From Corythucha ciliata (lineage: Eukaryota; Arthropoda; Insecta; Hemiptera; Tingidae): a DNA stretch of 64,000 bases. Below, piece by piece: positions 22,561 through 35,200 of the stretch. The position numbers and the translations under genes are program-made. The stretch's first letter is position 1. Every line of letters starts with the position of its first letter. The notes below the pieces were generated by a model. It saw only the letters and a list, made by a program, of their open reading frames with translations. It was not told the origin of the DNA and searched no databases. The DNA is taken from contig CM075937.1 of the NCBI GenBank assembly GCA_038030265.1, positions 42,388,198 through 42,452,197 of the forward strand. Reading direction: 5' to 3'.

Positions 22561-23057
22561 GGTGTCATGTCGGTGCAAACTAATGTACTATTCAACATTT
22601 ACATACACCCAATAGGGAAAAATCAGTTGCGTCCTTCGCTTCCCATGTAGTCCTTTCATTCGAAATTGATTCCGGCTCCTCATAATATGCAAGTGCAAAC
22701 TTGCATATGGCCACCGTAAAACAAACAAAACTTGTGAATAAGGGGCCAGTACGTTCAGGAATGATGAGGTTGGGCATGAAAGAGATGGACAGAAGTTGTT
22801 AAAATCGTAATTTTTCAGATTTTGCCACATTGAGTTTCATTACTATTATATGACGACCGTAATTTCCACGTATTCCACACAGCCATTTTTTAAATGCATT
22901 ACTTGATACGACAGGGCTACGTTCATTTTTTCTTAATGACTGGGGTTAATGTGGCTCTTGTCAATTTTGGGCATAAATGAATTCCCTCAGTCTTTTGAAC
23001 TTCAACTATTTTCTTCCAGTGGTCTACTTTTGCAATGCCATTAGGGGTCTGTATAGA

Positions 23058-24480
23058 ATTATATATTTGGTTCTTCAAAGCCCAAAGTTTGCAGATCTGG
23101 CTGGTGAACCCGAATCATGTTGTGAAGGTGCGAACTATAATTTTTAGGACCAAAATTCAACACGAAACCATTTTTTTTTTTTTTTTCTCGATTCCTGAAA
23201 AATCGGAGTGGGGGAGCGCTGCTCCGCCCCCAACCAGGCCATTGAGGGAGCATTCGCTGGCCCTGAACCCAACTTTCGCCACCACTGCTCTCGAGGATGT
23301 TTCGCTCCATGTAAACCCACCTTTACGGTTAAGAGAGCGTATACACCGGCATCCACGTTTAACGGTAAAACAGAACATTTGCACCGGTGAATGTGATGTA
23401 CATTTACTGCACATTGCCAACATTTACCGTTCTTCTCAGAATGATCTTATAGCATATAGATTACAAGAGCTGTCAATGTAATCGATTCTACCATTTTAAA
23501 GCGCACGCGCAGTTTAAGGCGCACGCGTCCACCGTCCAGTTATTCTACAGTTGTCACAGTTCTACCCTCAAATTTTAGCTGTTTTCTTCACTTCCAGGCA
23601 CACAAATTTGCGCTTTTTCTCATTTTGACCGATATTGTCCCCATGAACAGCACATTGGTGCTTTTTCTCAATTTGAGCGCTTTTTCTCCAAATTTGGACG
23701 CGAATCACCGTTTTAATCAATTTTAGCAGTGAATTAGCAACTATTTCCCCCTCATGTACTCATTAATTTGATGTGATTCAAGTCAAAGTTGCCTCCTAAA
23801 ACCATGAATTAACGTTTTTCTCAATTTTTAACAGCGAATCAGCCAATTTTTCACTTTTAGTAATGAATTAGCGGCATTTTCTTACATTTCTGCCACGAAT
23901 CACCGTTTTTCTAAATTTTCAACAGCGAATTTAGCAATTTTTTCCGCTGTTATACTTTTTTCTCAGTTTTATACGCATCTTTGCCTCCAGTGACGCCGCA
24001 TAGCCGTTTTTTCCTTTTTTATCCACGAATTAACTGTAATTTTTTAAGCCATGAATTTGCGTTTTTCTCGATTTCAGCGCCAAATTAACAGTTTTTTTTT
24101 TGTCACTTTTAGCCGCGAATTAACGCCTTTTTTGGAATTTAGCCAAATTTTTTCCGAGAAACTCCGAGTTTTCACGATTTCAGCCCCAAATTAGTGCTGT
24201 TCTATAGTTTTGGCCGTGAATCTCGATCAATTTCATCAGTGAATTAGCGTTTTCCATCGTTATTCATGAATTTTTATTTACTTAATTTCGGGCAAAATTG
24301 CCTCCGGAAACGGCGAATTGGCTCTATTCAAATTTTAGTTGGGAATTAAATTTTATTTATTTATTTATTTTGACCTTGAATTAGCGCCATTTTCCACTTC
24401 TCTCCGTGAATTAGCATCGTTTTAGCCGCTAATTAGTGTTTTCATCTCATTTAGCTATCATTTTTATCAATTCTCGCCAT
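23058..24480 (+). repeat. 1.4-kb direct duplication, copy A
   Basis: Nearly identical to 26262-27690: a 500-nt non-periodic head (GGAGCGCTGCTCCGCCCC, AAGGCGCACGCGTCCA) followed by R1-type units. Open frames inside are short and conserved only because the DNA is duplicated. Confidence 0.85.
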
Positions 24481-24520
24481 CAATTTAGAAGAGATTAGAA
24501 ACCACGAATTTCCCTTTTTT

Positions 24521-24760
24521 CTCAATTTGAGCGCTTTTTCTCATTTTGACCGATATTGTCCCCATGAACAGCACATTGGTGCTTTTTCTCAATTTGAGCG
24601 CTTTTTCTCAATTTGAGCGCTTTTTCTCATTTTGACCGATATTGTCCCCATGAACAGCACATTGGTGCTTTTTCTCAATTTGAGCGCTTTTTCTCATTTT
24701 GACCGATATTGTCCCCATGAACAGCACATTGGTGCTTTTTCTCAATTTGAGCGCTTTTTC
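24521..24760 (+). repeat. Three tandem ~68-nt units
   Basis: The block ATTTTGACCGATATTGTCCC plus CATGAACAGCACATTGGTGC repeats three times (near 24543, 24628, 24696) with spacings of 85 and 68 nt. The same block occurs singly at about 23625 and 26825. Confidence 0.85.
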
Positions 24761-25240
24761 TCCAAATTTGGACGCGAATCACCGTTTTTCTAAATTTTCA
24801 ACAGCGAATTTAGCAATTTTTTCCGCTGTTATACTTTTTTCTCAGTTTTATACGCATCTTTGCCTCCAGTGACGCCGCATAGCCGTTTTTTCCTTTTTTA
24901 TCCACGAATTAACTGTAATTTTTTAAGCCATGAATTTGCGTTTTTCTCGATTTCAGCGCCAAATTAACAGTTTTTTTTTTTGTCACTTTTAGCCGCGAAT
25001 TAACGCCTTTTTTGGAATTTAGCCAAATTTTTTCCGAGAAACTCCGAGTTTTCACGATTTCAGCCCCAAATTAGTGCTGTTCTATAGTTTTGGCCGTGAA
25101 TCTCGATCAATTTCATCAGTGAATTAGCGTTTTCCATCGTTATTCATGAATTTTTATTTACTTAATTTCGGGCAAAATTGCCTCCGGAAACGGCGAATTG
25201 GCTCTATTCAAATTTTAGTTGGGAATTAAATTTTATTTAT
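24760..25240 (+). repeat. Internal re-duplication of copy A
   Basis: Matches about 23880-24355 almost exactly (CGCTGTTATACTTTTTTCTC, CTCCGGAAACGGCGAATTGG), so the block was copied locally after the tandem expansion at 24521-24760. Confidence 0.8.
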
Positions 25241-25357
25241 TGTCAATTTGAGGTCTTTGCTGAGACACTTTCGTCCAGTAGCAGCGTTCCTATGAGTACG
25301 TTCAAAGGTTATTTCAACAAACGAGAAAATCACTACAGTAACAATCACAACTAGTCC

Positions 25358-25710
25358 CTACCGTGTCTCTCTAATGGAGTCATGAGGGCTGCTTTTTTCT
25401 GCATGACCTCGAAAAGACTTGATTGGAAGCCGAATGCCGGTTTCAATTTTTTCAAGTACGCATTCAATGTCGTTGGAGCTGGTAACGCCATTATTTGGTT
25501 TCGACGCAAGAAATTGTACGCTGCGTTGCTGAGGATTTTTAGCAGTAGGCAGTGGTAGTGTATCTATTTCCTTCTCCTCTTTTTTTTTTTTAGCCGCTTG
25601 TTGTGGTTGAGGCAAATCAGGAGTCATGTCCGTCCCACAAAAAAGATACTGACGTCTTTTTCCGTCTAGTGTGAAAAGGGATGGAACACTGCTATTTGAA
25701 AAAATATACC
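25358..25710 (-). CDS. Probable second THAP-gene exon (AVPTLF-type motif and Lys/Glu-rich linker)
   Basis: This minus-strand frame reads NSSVPSLFTLDGKRR, then a Lys/Glu-rich stretch, then QRSVQFLASK and IECVLEKIETGIRLP, ending at TAG 25358-25360. SVPSLF corresponds to the AVPTLF box at the C-terminal edge of THAP domains, so it belongs with the exon above. Joining the two directly fails in phase and would omit the Trp and C-x2-H ligands. Either a middle exon lies elsewhere or the gene is a decayed transposase derivative. A GTAGGG near 25359 could be a donor instead of a stop. Confidence 0.5.
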
Positions 25711-25746
25711 TATAAAAACTGAATAAGTTAATCTTGTACAAGTTAC

Positions 25747-25845
25747 CGCTGGTGGTCGGAAAAATGAAACTTTGTCCACGTCCGGCCTTCTACTCGAAGG
25801 GCGGTAACCATTTGTGCAGTGGGGAACAAAACACGTCCTCGGCAT
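25747..25845 (-). CDS. THAP zinc-finger protein, first exon
   Basis: ATG at 25845 opens 33 codons beginning MPRTCFVPHCTNGY and ending KVSFFRPPA, then a GTAACT donor. This is the first half of a THAP domain: C-x4-C near the N-terminus followed by the F-F-R-P segment. THAP domains are C2CH DNA-binding modules found in host regulators and in P-element-type transposases. The rest of the domain (conserved Trp and the C-x2-H pair) is not in the next 50 nt. The following open region, 25700-25358, carries the SVPSLF motif that normally closes a THAP domain. Confidence 0.65.
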
Positions 25846-26261
25846 TTTACCCTTTAAAAAATAGCATAACTATACGATTGCGTGAATAACTTACCTTACA
25901 TATTACTTGAAAAATAATAATTCTCTATCTTACCTCAATTAGCTCCGATTTTCAGTGCGTCACTCACTGTGCTCAATAGGGAACTGGCAATAAAGATTCG
26001 TGAACGGGCCGAGCTTACTGTCTATTAACGGAGTAAAATTCAAGCACGATATCTTCTTGATAACATATGTTTCTTTCAACTCTTGGATTCATAGAAATTT
26101 TGTATTTAACGGGTTCTAGCCTTGAAGGCGACGAGAACGCAGCCAATCGGGAGCAAAAGTCCCAACCCAAGAACCGCTTCATTTTTTTTATATAGAAACC
26201 ATGGGAAGTCGAATAACTTGGTTTTCCATATGACTTTGATAAAAACAAGCAACTCCGGTGG

Positions 26262-27690
26262 TTATATATTTGGTTCTTTCAAAGCCCAAAGTCTGCAGAT
26301 CTGGCTGGTGAACCCGAATCATGTTGTGTAAGGTGCGAACTATAATTTTTAGGACCAAAATTCAACACGAAACCATTTTTTTTTTCTCGATTCCTGAAAC
26401 ATCGGAGTGGGGGAGCGCTGCTCCGCCCCCAACCAGGCCATTGAGGGAGCATTCGCTGACCCTGAACCCAACTTTCGCCGCCACTGCTCTCGAGGATGTT
26501 TCGCTCCATGTAAACCCACCTTTACGTTTAAGAGAGCGTATACACCGGCATCCACGTTTAATGGTAAAACAGAACATTTGCACCGGTGAATGTGATGTAC
26601 ATTTACTGCACATTGAACATTTACCGTTCTTCTCAGAATGATCTTATGGCAGGCATATAGATTACAAGAGCTGTCAATGTAATCGATTCTACCATTTTAA
26701 AGCGCACGCGCAGTTTAAGGCGCACGCGTCCAACGTCCAGTTATTCTATAGTTGCCACAGTTCTACCCTCAAATTTTAGCTGTTTTCTTCACTTCCAGGC
26801 ACACAAATTTGCGCTTTTTCTCATTTTGACCGATATTGTCCCCATGAACAGCACATTGGTGCTTTTTCTCAATTTGAGCGCTTTTTCTCCAAATTTGGAC
26901 GCGAATCACCGTTTTAATCAATTTTAGCAGCGAATTAGCAACTATTTCCCCCTCATGTACTCATTCAAGATCTGATTCAAGTCAAAGTTGCCTCCTAAAA
27001 CCATGAATTAACGTTTTTCTCAATTTTTAACAGCGAATCAGCCAATTTTTCACTTTTAGTAATGAATTAGCGGCTTTTTCTTACATTTCTGCCACGAATC
27101 ACCGTTTTTCTAAATTTTCAACAGCGAATTTAGCAATTTTTTGCGCTGTTATACTTTTTTCTCAGTTTTATACGCATCTTTGCCTCCAGTGACGCCGCAT
27201 AGCCGTTTTTTACTTTTTTATCCACGAATTAACTGTAATTTTTTAAGCCGTAAATTTGCGTTTTTCTCGATTTCAGCGCCAAATTAACAGTTTTTTTTTT
27301 GTCACTTTTAGTCGCGAATTAACGCCTTTTTTGGATTTTAGCCAAATTTTTTCCCAGAAACTCCGAGTTTTCACGATTTCCGCCCCAAATTAGTGCTGTT
27401 CTATAGTTTTGGAATCTCGATCAATTTCAGCAGTGAATTGACGTTTTCCATCGTTATTCATGAATTTTTATTTACTTAATTTCGGGCAAAATTGCCTCCG
27501 GATACGGCGAATTGGCTCTATTCAAATTTTAGTTGGGAATTAAATTTTATTTATTTATTTTGACCTTGAATTAGCGCCATTTTCCACTTCTCTCCGTGAA
27601 TTAGCATCGTTTTAGCCGCTAATTAGCGTTTTCATCTCATTTAGCTATCATTTTTATCAATTCTCGCCATCAATTTGCGCTTTTTCTAGA
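26262..27690 (+). repeat. 1.4-kb direct duplication, copy B
   Basis: Second full copy of 23058-24480, differing by small indels (for example a missing CCAAC near 26614) and substitutions. Lies between the THAP gene fragment and the 28404 exon. Confidence 0.85.
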
Positions 27691-27789
27691 TTTTAATCGA
27701 GTTTTCCTTTAGTTACCACCAATTTCCCTTTTTTTTCAATTTCATCCGTAAATTATTGCCTTCACTCATTTTAGCCTTGAATTCGCGCT

Positions 27790-28290
27790 ATTTCTCAATT
27801 TTGGCCTCACATTACGGTAAATCCCACGAAATTTAAGTTTTAATGAGCCAACATTGCGAAAATACTTTGATTATTGTGATGAAACCACGTCGGAGTTTTA
27901 GGGTTATAGTATACCTTGTGAAAATGCGGGATATTATTTCAATTTTCAGTAAGCCAGACATGTAAAAATGATCTTTTCGACGATAAAAATACACAGAAGG
28001 TTTTAGGTACCTCCACGAAATTGGGTTTCAGCATCAAAACAGCAGTAAAATTGGGGTTTCAACTACAAAACACCCTTGAAATTGGGGTTTCTGTGAGTTG
28101 TCTTTTCCGAAAATGACATAATTTTGAGCTAAATATCTGTGAATTTGTAAGTTTTGGGTCAAAAAATCGGAAAAATTGCTCTGTTTCTTATCGTTTTTGG
28201 GGGGGGGAAATTACTGACAGAGGTCTTTATTTCCACGAAATTGCAAGTTTTGGGGGTTTCCCCCCTAGTGATCGGGGATCGTGGTACCCC
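27790..28290. repeat. R4 array
   Basis: Forward units CACGAAATTGGGTTTCAG and similar. No gene. Confidence 0.5.
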
Positions 28291-28403
28291 GGGGTTAGCC
28301 ACCTACGATGGGTGTTCAAAGCCTGTTGAATAGCCTCAAAATGGCAACATTTCAAAGACAATTATATACACGAAATTGGAATTTTCCTGGATGAAATTTT
28401 CAG

Positions 28404-28674
28404 TCACCCGCCAGCTTCGGCTATCCATCACGACATGAACGCGTTGTGGGTTGCATACCTATTCGGGAACTTCACCAACTCGTCTACTCGAGAATACAAA
28501 ATCTTTATGTGGGGTGGGGACGAACTTTACAGGGCCATTTTAAATTTGGGTTCCCTCTCGATTAGCTCTGAAAAAGCTCACGAAAGTTGTTTTGAGATCA
28601 AAAGGAAAGCTATTGGAAATCACGACGATCAACGACTCATTGCCGAAAAAAGCCCCGGCGAAGAAGTCGATTAA
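28404..28674 (+). CDS. Terminal exon of an unrecognised plus-strand gene
   Basis: After an acceptor (TTTTCAG, 28397-28403) the frame reads SAIHHDMNALWVAYLFGNF, EYKIFMWGGDELYRAIL and ends EKSPGEEVD at TAA 28672-28674. An AATAAA follows at 28842-28847. Codon use and the 3' signal support a gene end. ATG 28435 could also start a short 79-residue protein. No upstream exon was identified in the repeat-rich DNA to the left, and I recognise no family. Confidence 0.5.
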
Positions 28675-28841
28675 TGAATTGGGCATTCACACTAGACTAT
28701 GGCTCTGGCCAACGGCTCGGTAAATGAAATCCTTCGTCTTGGGCATCGTGTGAGGCCACGGCATCACTTGTTTCACCTCAAAAGTCACTCGCTGGGGCTC
28801 AAGAGAAGCTAAAGACGATGACTAAACATCTGATTTACTTC

Positions 28842-28847
28842 AATAAA
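28842..28847 (+). terminator. AATAAA polyadenylation signal
   Basis: Canonical hexamer 168 nt after the stop of the 28404-28674 exon and 68 nt before the polycystin-like start codon. The two genes are therefore packed head to tail. Confidence 0.5.
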
Positions 28848-28914
28848 ATTTTTGTACGCATTTTTTGTTGTTTGAGTGTTACATTTTATATTTTTGCATT
28901 ACATAAAGAAAAAT

Positions 28915-29230
28915 ATGTTCTTATCCGGTTCGCTCTTCCTCGTTCGGATCCTTCTTGGAGCGTTCCTCTTGAGATCGATCTTCGCCCTACGGTGTTTCTG
29001 CGGCTACGGAGGCATCTGCCAGGTCGACACACACGGCGGTTCAGTTCCCGAAAACTGTTCCAGATGCGGCGACATGAGCGGCAGTCTTTACGAGTCCGAT
29101 TGTCGAACGTTGGCCAGTCTGTGTACTTCGACCACTTGCCAAAATGGTGGCACGTGCGTTCCCGTGCTCGGCGCCACCTTTTGCAAGTGTCGTCCCAACT
29201 ACTTCGACGTTGACTGCTCCAAATTTAGCC
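28915..29230 (+). CDS. Polycystin-like gene exon 1: signal peptide and EGF-like module
   Basis: ATG 28915 starts a hydrophobic signal segment (GSLFLVRILLGAFLL). Then come RCFCGYGGICQVD and an EGF-like module with TCQNGGTCVPV and CKCRPNYFDVDC, the classic C-x-NGGTC...C-x-C pattern. An extracellular N-terminus fits polycystin topology. Ends in phase 1 at GTATGT. Confidence 0.85.
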
Positions 29231-32200
29231 GTATGTTTCCCCCTTTTTTTTCATTTTATTAACTCATTTGTTTCTTCCTCACACCCCCCGACCCCTCAAC
29301 ACGCACCAACTGGGGAGTTAATTTTAAAATTGAGGATTTTTTTTGTTTTCCCTTAATGAAGGCGCAAATAATATAACAGAGAGGCTATCCTCTCCAGTGA
29401 TTTATTACCCCCTTCACGCATCCATTAATGAAAAGAGAAATATCTACCTGGGCGTCAAGGATTTCGGAGATGATTTTGTGGCCACGATAACATTCAACAA
29501 AGTCAGCTCCTACTATCGGCTGAGTGAATTTGATTTTGACTGGATGAATTTGAAACCAATTTGCTTGGATCGGGTGGAAAGAATTGGAACGATCGAAGAT
29601 CCGGCTGTGTGTGAACTGTTGCCAAATGAAGGTATGCCCGTCACTTAATTAATGTTGAAACCGTTTAGAGCAAATACTTTGATTTTGTGACAGATATTCG
29701 CGCGGTTGCTATTCCTCATAAAATATTCGCAGCTATGAATTTTTCAGTAGAGATCAAAATGGATTTCAGCAGTGGAAGACGTATTGGTGCTTTCATTGAT
29801 GAAGTGGACATTGTCTTTTCGAACGGTCCATACCCGACTTTTGAACAATCTTACAAGTTGATAAGCTCCATATCAGAGTTGGACTTTTTATGCATGCATC
29901 GCATTGTCCTTTATGGCTGGTACGACCTACAATTTTTCATTTTCTGCAATCAAAGTCAATTTGCCTTTCAGCTCTGATACTAGAGAAATACCAGTCCTTA
30001 TACAAGCTCAGGATGACATCAATATTGAGTCTATCGTTCATAAAGAGGATGAGTTATGTCACCCGGTTAGAATCTGGTCCCAAAAATGGTATCATATGAC
30101 CAGTGAGTGACTTGTAATGGCTTACCATGGAATGGAAAAATGAATTAATTCGTTCTTTCAGTTAGGAAATTGCAAGAAGTTGAGGATTCAATTAATTCGA
30201 GATTTTTGAAAATCCCTGGACGCACGTTGCAAGAAGGAGTTCACGAAGTTCAATTCGAATACACAATAATGGCAGACCCTCCTCTCTATGGGACGAATAC
30301 AACGTTAACAAGCACTGGGATTGTAATTATTACAATATACCAAATCCCATAAATTCATTGTTAAAATAATTTTCCACCTCACCACTATTCATTAGTGCTG
30401 GTTCAGAGTTAATGAAGGGCCGCTAAGGATTGCTATCGAGGGGGGAGATGTACAGACTGTTCCATGCAACACGCCGTTCACCTTAAAAGTCAATAATTTA
30501 AACCCGAATCATCATATCTCTGATATGAATTTTACTTGGACTTGCAATAACACTTCAGACAAAAGATGCCTTCCACAGCATACTCAAGGTTTGTTCAAAA
30601 CGGGCGGGCTTCCAACAACTGGAGTATTTTTTGTCTGCCCGTTTGGGAAAATCTTATTTCGCGAACGATTTAAACAATCTACCAGCTGACATTCCAACAG
30701 GTTTTCAAGATTACCCTGCGAGAACTATCGGATGTGGAAGTGCCTACACTTTCGCAGTGGTAGTCACGTATTTCCTTAATAGGGACTCTCAAATAAGTCA
30801 CACCAGAGTCCTATTTCGAGCCGAAAACCACAAATTGAGCATAAGGTACATTAATACCGTCGAATGGAAACAAAATTCAACTTACCCATAAACCAGGTGT
30901 ATCAAAAACTGCCAGCCAGGAATTAACGTCGTCCTACCCAGCCTTCTGTACGTCGTATCGGAACCATTTTTCCAAGGATCATTTTCTTGGGACCTGTTAG
31001 ATGCCAACCGGACGATTATGGATCGCGACGAACAAATTCTTAAACAAACGAAGTTCGGGGAGTTCCTTTTCTTCGAGAGTGAATATTTTGAGCGTGAACC
31101 AGGGCCTCGGAATTTAACCGTCGTGGTAACCAGTTGAGTACTTTTTACAAGACAGCCAAATGTTTTGTTTGTTGAAACTGATATGTTTACTGTCTAGAGG
31201 GAAAAGCCAAGGCGGAAATTATGTTGAATGTGAGAGGTAGACCGAAGGACCCGCAATGTGGCATTACGCAGAGCTTTGAAGAATTTCCACCTGTGTGGGT
31301 CATAAAGTGTACACCTTCTGATGACGAGGGAGTGTATTATGTATTCGAGAAGGATGATGGATTCTACAGTAAGTTAATAGTACTAGCATTAGACGTGGTG
31401 GGGTGGGTGTTGCTATTTTAACACGGTCGGCAGAAATCGTTTAGACTGAACTTTCATTTGTGTGTGTGTGGGTGGGATGGAGGCTCGGTATTTCTGGGCG
31501 TGCTCTTGCCAGGGGCGGATACACCGATTTGTCCGGCCCGGGGCACTGGGAAAATATCGGCCCAATATACATTTATACAGGAGTGATTCAGGAGGAATGT
31601 GACACACTTGGACTGGTGATAGTGCATACCTGGACGCACAAAAACGTCATGTAGACGCATAGCCGAAAATGCTTTAATTACCCACTAGCCAGCGCTATCC
31701 ACCGATCTTGTCGAAATTTTTTTTTTTTTTTTTTCACACTTTTTTCAACACTTCAGAGGTTTTTCTCAATTTCATAGGTGAATTAGATATTTCCCCCATT
31801 CCAACCGCGAATAAGCGATAAGTTTCCATTTTAGCCGCGAATTTGCGTTTTTTCTCAAGTTTTGCCGTGAGTTAGCGATTTTTCTCATTTTTGGCGTAAA
31901 TTAGCGCTTTTTGCTAATTGGCTGTAAAGTTGCCTCCGGAAGCCTCGGCTTGCCATTTTCTCAATTTTCCGTGAATTAGCAAATTTTCTCAATTTAACCC
32001 CCAATTAGCCATTTATCCTTATTATAACCACACAACATTAGCGTTTTTCCTCATTTTAGCCAATAAAATTATAGATTTTTATACCTTTCAGCCAGGAATT
32101 AGAGTTTTTCCCCAGTTTTAGTCGTGAACTACATAAAGCATTTTTTGAATTTGGCTGTGGATTAGCGATTTTTTCACTTTCTGGCACACAGCTACCTTTA

Positions 32201-35200
32201 GAAGCTGCGAATTTGACGTTTTGTTCATTTAAATAGCAAATTAGCGTTTTTCCTCATTTCAGCGCTTCTCAATTTTATCGGTGGATTAGCGGTTTTTCGC
32301 CATTTTAGCGGTGAATTATCGTTTTTTCTGAGTTTTTGCGGTGAGTTCGTATTTTTCTTGATCTTAACCGCTAATGAGCCATTTTTCTCAATTTCATTCT
32401 TGAATTAGTGCTTTTTCTGTACTTTATCCGCGGAAGCTTTAAGGAAACTTGATCCGCGAAGTAGCGCTTTTTCTCACTTCTGTCCGTGAATTAGTAGCGT
32501 ACCGAGACAGGGGTGAGGGAGCCGGATCATCCCGGGCTCCCTATGTGGGCCTAAAAATGTGGATATTTAGAATCTATAGCTACGTCTTTACTTGTGCGCT
32601 TTCGTCTTCCTCTTTCAACTCAACACGCCTTTTCAACTTTCAACAACGCATACGTCCAAGCTATGCACGCAATATCCGATATGCTTCCAGCTTTTTGAGG
32701 CATGCAATAGCGCATTCCTCACGTTCAACATGTCACGCGCTATGACGAATGCCTCTGACGCACGCGAAAAGGCACAAGTCAAGACACAGTTTATGTTTAT
32801 GTTTGTAGGTACGTGAAAACGAGTTTTTGCCAAGCAGTTTGACAGCGATATTGGCTCCTTTCGACGATATTCAATCCATCCGACCCAGGATGAAGTGCTT
32901 GCAGGTGATCAGTAAGGAGTGTAGCTGAATAATCGATTTAGCCCACAAAAGCGCTTATTCTGAAGGCTCAAATTGAGAGAAAAGGCGGCCTTCTGGGGGA
33001 AACTTGGCGGCTAAAATAGAGAGAATACGCTGCTCCCCAGTTTGTTATAGTTTAGGTCCGCTAGTATTTGTGGCAAAAACTGTTCAAAAGCCTTCATTCG
33101 CGGTATCTCGATGAAACATCCAGACCGAAATTCAGAAAAAATCGCTGATTCGCGTTGTATAGATGCCACTTTATGCCTAAAATGAAGAAAAAACGCTAAT
33201 TTGCTGTTGGTAAAATTGAGACGTGACGCAGTTTTTGCTTTTCTGCAAGCGCTATAAGGAAAAAAAAACGCTAAGGCTATACGACAGAAAAAAATTCGGG
33301 GCTAAAATTGAGAAAAATGACAAATTCACATCTGAAATTGCAAAAAAATTGCCCGTTCACGGATAAAAAAGTGAAAAGCCACAATTCACAGCTAATTTTC
33401 CCGCGTTTTTCTCCATTTTAGCTGCTAATCAGCCATACTTTTAATTTTCAGTCGTGAATTAGCGTTTTTCGCTAATTGGTGGTTTTTCTCTCTTGTATCA
33501 GCGAATGGGCAATTTTTTACAATTTCAATTGCGAATTTGCCATTTTATTCTGCATTTTGACCCCCAAAATTAGCTTTTTTCCCCACAATTTTACCCACGG
33601 GTTTTCCACTTTTAATAGCCGTGAATTATCGTTGTTTCCTGCTTTTTCGGCCTTTCTGAGCTTGCAAAAAGTGGGGCACATCTATCAGTTATACCAAAGA
33701 ACATAAAATGGGCCAAAGAACATAACATTTGTTTTTTCCCCTTAATTTTAGCCATAAAGTGGCATCTTGGCAATTTCGTGGCTATATTCTCCTTATAGCT
33801 TTAAAGTATACTAATAAAATGCGCTAATTAGAGGCTAGAAGTGTGGAAACGACAATTTTCGGCTTCTGTCGGCATGTTGCTGCCTCAAAATGAGAAAACG
33901 CGATAATTAACTGCTTTATGCACTAAAATCGCTAAGTTGCAGCTAAAATTGAGAAAAAGTGCTCATTCATGGAAGAAATTGAGAAAAAACGCGAATTGCG
34001 GTTAAATTGAGATAAATCGCCAATTCACGGCTAAAATGGTGAGAAATCGCTGTCACGTCGCTAAAATGGAGAAAAATCGCTAATTCAGCGATAAAATTGA
34101 AAAGAAGCGCTGAAATGAGAAAAAAACGCTAATTCGCGGCCAAATTAAGAAATACCGTTAGGTAATATGCGCGGCGAAAATTGGGAAAAACTCTAATTCG
34201 TGGCTGAAAATGTAGAAAAATCTGTAATTAGCGGATTCAATGAGGAAAGACGCTAATTTGCGGTTAGAATAAAGAAAAAAAATTGAGGGGGTAATTAGGG
34301 GAAAATTTGTTAATTCCTTGAAAATTGAGAAAATGACAAACCAAGGTTTCCGGAGGAAATTTTGTGGCCAATTAGGAAAAAGCGCTAATTTACGGCAAAA
34401 CTTGAGAAAATTCGCGGCTAAAATGTAAACAAATCGCTTATTCACCGCTATGAAAGAGACAAATAGCTGATTCACTGATGTAACTGAGAAAAATCGCTGA
34501 AGAGTAGGAAAAATGCTAGAGTGTGGTTAAAATGGAAAAAACGCCATATCGCGGCTTTACTCTGAACAGTGACTTTATAGGGGCGCCGGTGAAAGATTCG
34601 CCCGGGAGCGCCAAATGCCTAAAGCCGGCACTGACTACCGAGTTCATTGGGATCATTGGGATGGATCTCCATAGTTCTCCTGTGTAGCTCCCCTAGATCA
34701 AAGGCTGGCTACGCCCCTTCCATGGACTAGAGATTTTTAATTTTTTATCCGAGAATTAGCGTTTTACCCCAATTTTATTCGCGAATTAGCGACTTTTAAT
34801 TAGCGAATTAGGACGGCACTGGCGGTTGCATAAGGTGTGGGCGGGCGAGGCAGATTCTGTGGTGGACCTACATCTATGTCCGGGCGTCTTTCTTTCAAAA
34901 CCAAAAGTCTGTACTCGGAAACTGTCAATTTACCCTTTCAAACTAGGCTAACTAGTAGTAATTCTGAATATTTTGCCCTTGAAAATAACAAAATCTTGAA
35001 TACTTACAAGAGAAACCTTTTTGTACGGCAATATCGGTGATTCATAGTGCAGATACTGTCACTTTTTGTAAAGTCGCTAGGACTCACTTGTATTTCCGTA
35101 CGCTGAAGATGGCGAGAGGCCGAAACCGGTCCGTTTTCAACGCAACTCAACGAGGGAAGACTGACGGCGTAGGCTCCAACGGCTACAATTGTATGCATCC

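Noticed and set aside
23059..23481. Several overlapping frames of 60-148 codons, repeated at 26279-26641
   Set aside because: Conserved only because the DNA is duplicated; frames on both strands are equally open and indels between copies shift them.
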